Source: Clostridium puniceum (GTDB lineage Bacteria > Bacillota > Clostridia > Clostridiales > Clostridiaceae). Taken from it: 64,000 nt of DNA. Position numbers and translations under genes: made by a program. Shown in pieces: positions 62,334 to 64,000 of this stretch. Positions within the stretch are counted from its first letter, which is position 1; the number at the start of each line of letters is the position of its first letter. The stretch lies in the NCBI RefSeq assembly GCF_002006345.1, contig NZ_LZZM01000098.1, forward strand, positions 1 through 64,000. Reading direction: 5' to 3'. Under the pieces are notes generated by a model. The model did not search any database. It was not told where the DNA came from and was given only the letters and a program-made list of their open reading frames with translations.

Positions 62334-64000
62334 ATGTTTGATTTTAAAGCTCAATTGAAGATCATACCAGATAAACCAGGAGTATACTTGATGAAAAATA
62401 CTCTTGGAGAAATTATTTATGTAGGAAAAGCAAAGATATTAAAAAATAGAGTTAGACAATACTTTCAAAATTCAAAAAATCATTCAGAAAAAGTAAAAGT
62501 CATGGTTAAAAATATTTCTGAATTTGAATACATAGTTACAGATTCTGAAATGGAAGCTTTAATATTAGAATGTAATTTAATAAAAAAATACAGTCCTAAA
62601 TATAATATTTCTCTGAAAGATGATAAATTCTATCCTTTTATAAAAATAACTACAAACGAAGATTTTCCAAAGGTTTATATAACTAGAAATTATGCCAAGG
62701 ATGGAAATAAGTATTTTGGCCCATATCCTAATGCAGGAGCTGTGCATGAGACAATAAATTTAATTAGAAAGATATTCCCTTTGAGAACTTGCAAAAGGTT
62801 CATTGTAGAAGGGGGGAAGCATACAAGACCATGCTTAAATTATCATATAAAAAAATGTAATGCACCTTGTGAAGGGCATATTTCAAAAGCTGAATATAGA
62901 AGTATGATAGATGAAATTATGGATGTATTAAGCGGCAGGGATAAAACTTTAGTAAATAGCTTAAAAAAAGCTATGCAGGAAGAATCATTAAATTTAGAAT
63001 TTGAAAAGGCTGCATCTTTAAGAGATAAGATTTTAGCTATAGAGAATATAGCAGAAAAGCAAAAAGTATTTAAATCACAAGATAATGATGAAGATTTCAT
63101 TAATATGTATAAAGATGAAAAAGATTGTTGCATTCAAGTATTTTTCTTAAGGGATGGAAAAGTAACAGGAAGGGAGCATTTCATTCTTGAAAATAGTTCT
63201 CATGAAGAGGATAATACTGCGCTTTCACAATTTATAATTTCATTTTATGGAGGTACTCCTAAGGTTCCTAAAAATATTTATATTCCAGAAAGTGATGAAG
63301 TGGAAGCTTTAGAAGAATTTTTAAGCATAAAAAGAGGTTCCAAAGTTTTTGTTAAAATACCAGTTAAAGGTGAGAAAAAAGAGATGCTGGAATTAGTGAA
63401 AAATAATGCAAAAGTTACATTGGAGCAATTTAAAGACAAAATTTTAATGGATAAAGAAATAAATAGACTGTGTTTAGAACAAATACAAGATTTATTAGAA
63501 CTTGACAGTATACCTTTTAGAATAGAAGCTTATGATATATCTAATATACAAGGGGTAGATTCTGTAGGATCTATGATTGTATTTGAAGATGGAAAAGCTA
63601 AGAATAGTGATTATAGAAGATTTAGAATAAAAACTGTAAAAAATGCTAATGACTATGATAGTATGAGAGAAATTTTAAAGAGAAGATTTACTCATGGTTT
63701 AAAAGAAATTAAAGAGATTCAAGATAAAGAAATTAAGTTTTCTAATGGAAAATTTTCGAACTTTCCAGATTTAATTATGATGGATGGCGGAAAAGGTCAA
63801 GTAAATATAGCTCTTGAAGTTTTAGAAAAACTAGGCATAAATATACCTGTGTGTGGGCTGGTTAAAGATGATCATCATGCAACAAGGGGAATAATTTATA
63901 ATAACAAAGAGCTAATAGTAAATAGAAATTCTAATTTAATGCAATTGATAAGAAGAATTCAAGATGAAGTTCATAGATTTGCAATAACTTATCATAGAAG
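62334..64000 (+). CDS. uvrC: UvrABC system protein C (partial, continues beyond the window)
   Basis: About 555 residues are present of a usual ~610-620. The N-terminal GIY-YIG nuclease begins FKAQLKIIPDKPGVYLMKNT, then EIIYVGKAKILKNRVRQYF. The UVR motif is at about 203-235, and the C-terminal nuclease domain starts RIEAYDISNIQGVDSVGSMI with MMDGGKGQVNIALEVL, ending ITYHR at the window edge. It makes the dual incisions in excision repair. Ribosome site aaagggagtg. It is separated from uvrBA by the FHA-ftsW-pbp genes. Confidence 0.96.
   Translation, partial: MFDFKAQLKIIPDKPGVYLMKNTLGEIIYVGKAKILKNRVRQYFQNSKNHSEKVKVMVKNISEFEYIVTDSEMEALILECNLIKKYSPKYNISLKDDKFYPFIKITTNEDFPKVYITRNYAKDGNKYFGPYPNAGAVHETINLIRKIFPLRTCKRFIVEGGKHTRPCLNYHIKKCNAPCEGHISKAEYRSMIDEIMDVLSGRDKTLVNSLKKAMQEESLNLEFEKAASLRDKILAIENIAEKQKVFKSQDNDEDFINMYKDEKDCCIQVFFLRDGKVTGREHFILENSSHEEDNTALSQFIISFYGGTPKVPKNIYIPESDEVEALEEFLSIKRGSKVFVKIPVKGEKKEMLELVKNNAKVTLEQFKDKILMDKEINRLCLEQIQDLLELDSIPFRIEAYDISNIQGVDSVGSMIVFEDGKAKNSDYRRFRIKTVKNANDYDSMREILKRRFTHGLKEIKEIQDKEIKFSNGKFSNFPDLIMMDGGKGQVNIALEVLEKLGINIPVCGLVKDDHHATRGIIYNNKELIVNRNSNLMQLIRRIQDEVHRFAITYHR

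Overview
The window is low-GC (roughly 30 percent) Firmicutes DNA. Strong AGGAGG-type ribosome binding sites, an rRNA operon end with 5S followed by tRNAs, an AbrB/Spo0A-type regulatory site, a dlt operon and a DUF969/DUF979 pair point to a spore-forming Clostridium sensu stricto, plausibly close to the C. beijerinckii group. Species is an inference. I see no prophage, insertion sequence or CRISPR array; most of the window is core chromosome with a few envelope-related islands.

Layout. 1-595: end of an rRNA operon (23S 3' end, 5S, tRNA with CAT anticodon, tRNA-Ala, terminator). 1018-2217: zinc-ribbon protein, VanZ-like protein and a decayed histidine-kinase fragment. 2641-7969: an envelope glycosylation island with a UbiA-type polyprenyl-phosphate phosphoribosyltransferase, a HAD phosphatase fused to a GtrA flippase, and on the opposite strand an LTA-synthase-like sulfatase and a GT39-like membrane glycosyltransferase. 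8550-11523: EF-G paralogue and a Crp/Fnr regulator. 11672-14397 (minus): gamma-glutamylcyclotransferase-like protein, pyrrolidone-carboxylate peptidase, DUF979 and DUF969 membrane proteins, which I read as a 5-oxoproline module. 14663-23858: small protein, glucokinase, CinA, sirtuin, a solitary 5S plus tRNA-Phe unit with its own promoter, uracil-DNA glycosylase, parvulin, SH3 protein, HAD hydrolase, tRNA-Pro. 24198-31188: NlpC/P60 hydrolase, two RNA methyltransferases, AbrB, DUF1836 protein, and a helicase fused to a Cas4-like nuclease.

31316-34592 encodes a diacetamido-uronic acid sugar-nucleotide pathway (wbpE, wbpD, wbpA types) with a compact GC-richer RNA-like element between the first two genes. 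34903-39131 is a complete dlt operon in the order dltD, dltX, dltA, dltB, dltC; dltX is a 46-codon gene that overlaps the end of dltD. Then come a YihY protein, a short SSB, a candidate small RNA, acpS, NAD(P)HX repair enzyme, a GerS/LolA-like protein, an MazEF-type toxin-antitoxin pair, split transketolase, a 39-bp tandem repeat and a YitT protein.

49203-64000 is a cell-division and repair block: ftsE, ftsX, a CtpA protease, a MinJ-like PDZ membrane protein, uvrB (with a LexA-box-like site), uvrA, an FHA protein, an FtsW/RodA protein, a class B PBP and uvrC, which runs off the window end. Envelope functions dominate: D-alanylation of teichoic acids, a putative polyprenyl-phosphoribose route feeding a membrane glycosyltransferase, LTA-like polymer synthesis, an acetamido-uronate precursor route, and septal or elongation peptidoglycan synthesis. 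The best candidate for an undescribed system is the 2641-7969 island. The most interesting non-coding candidates are the element at 32525-32640, the possible small RNA at 41238-41327 and the dlt leader.
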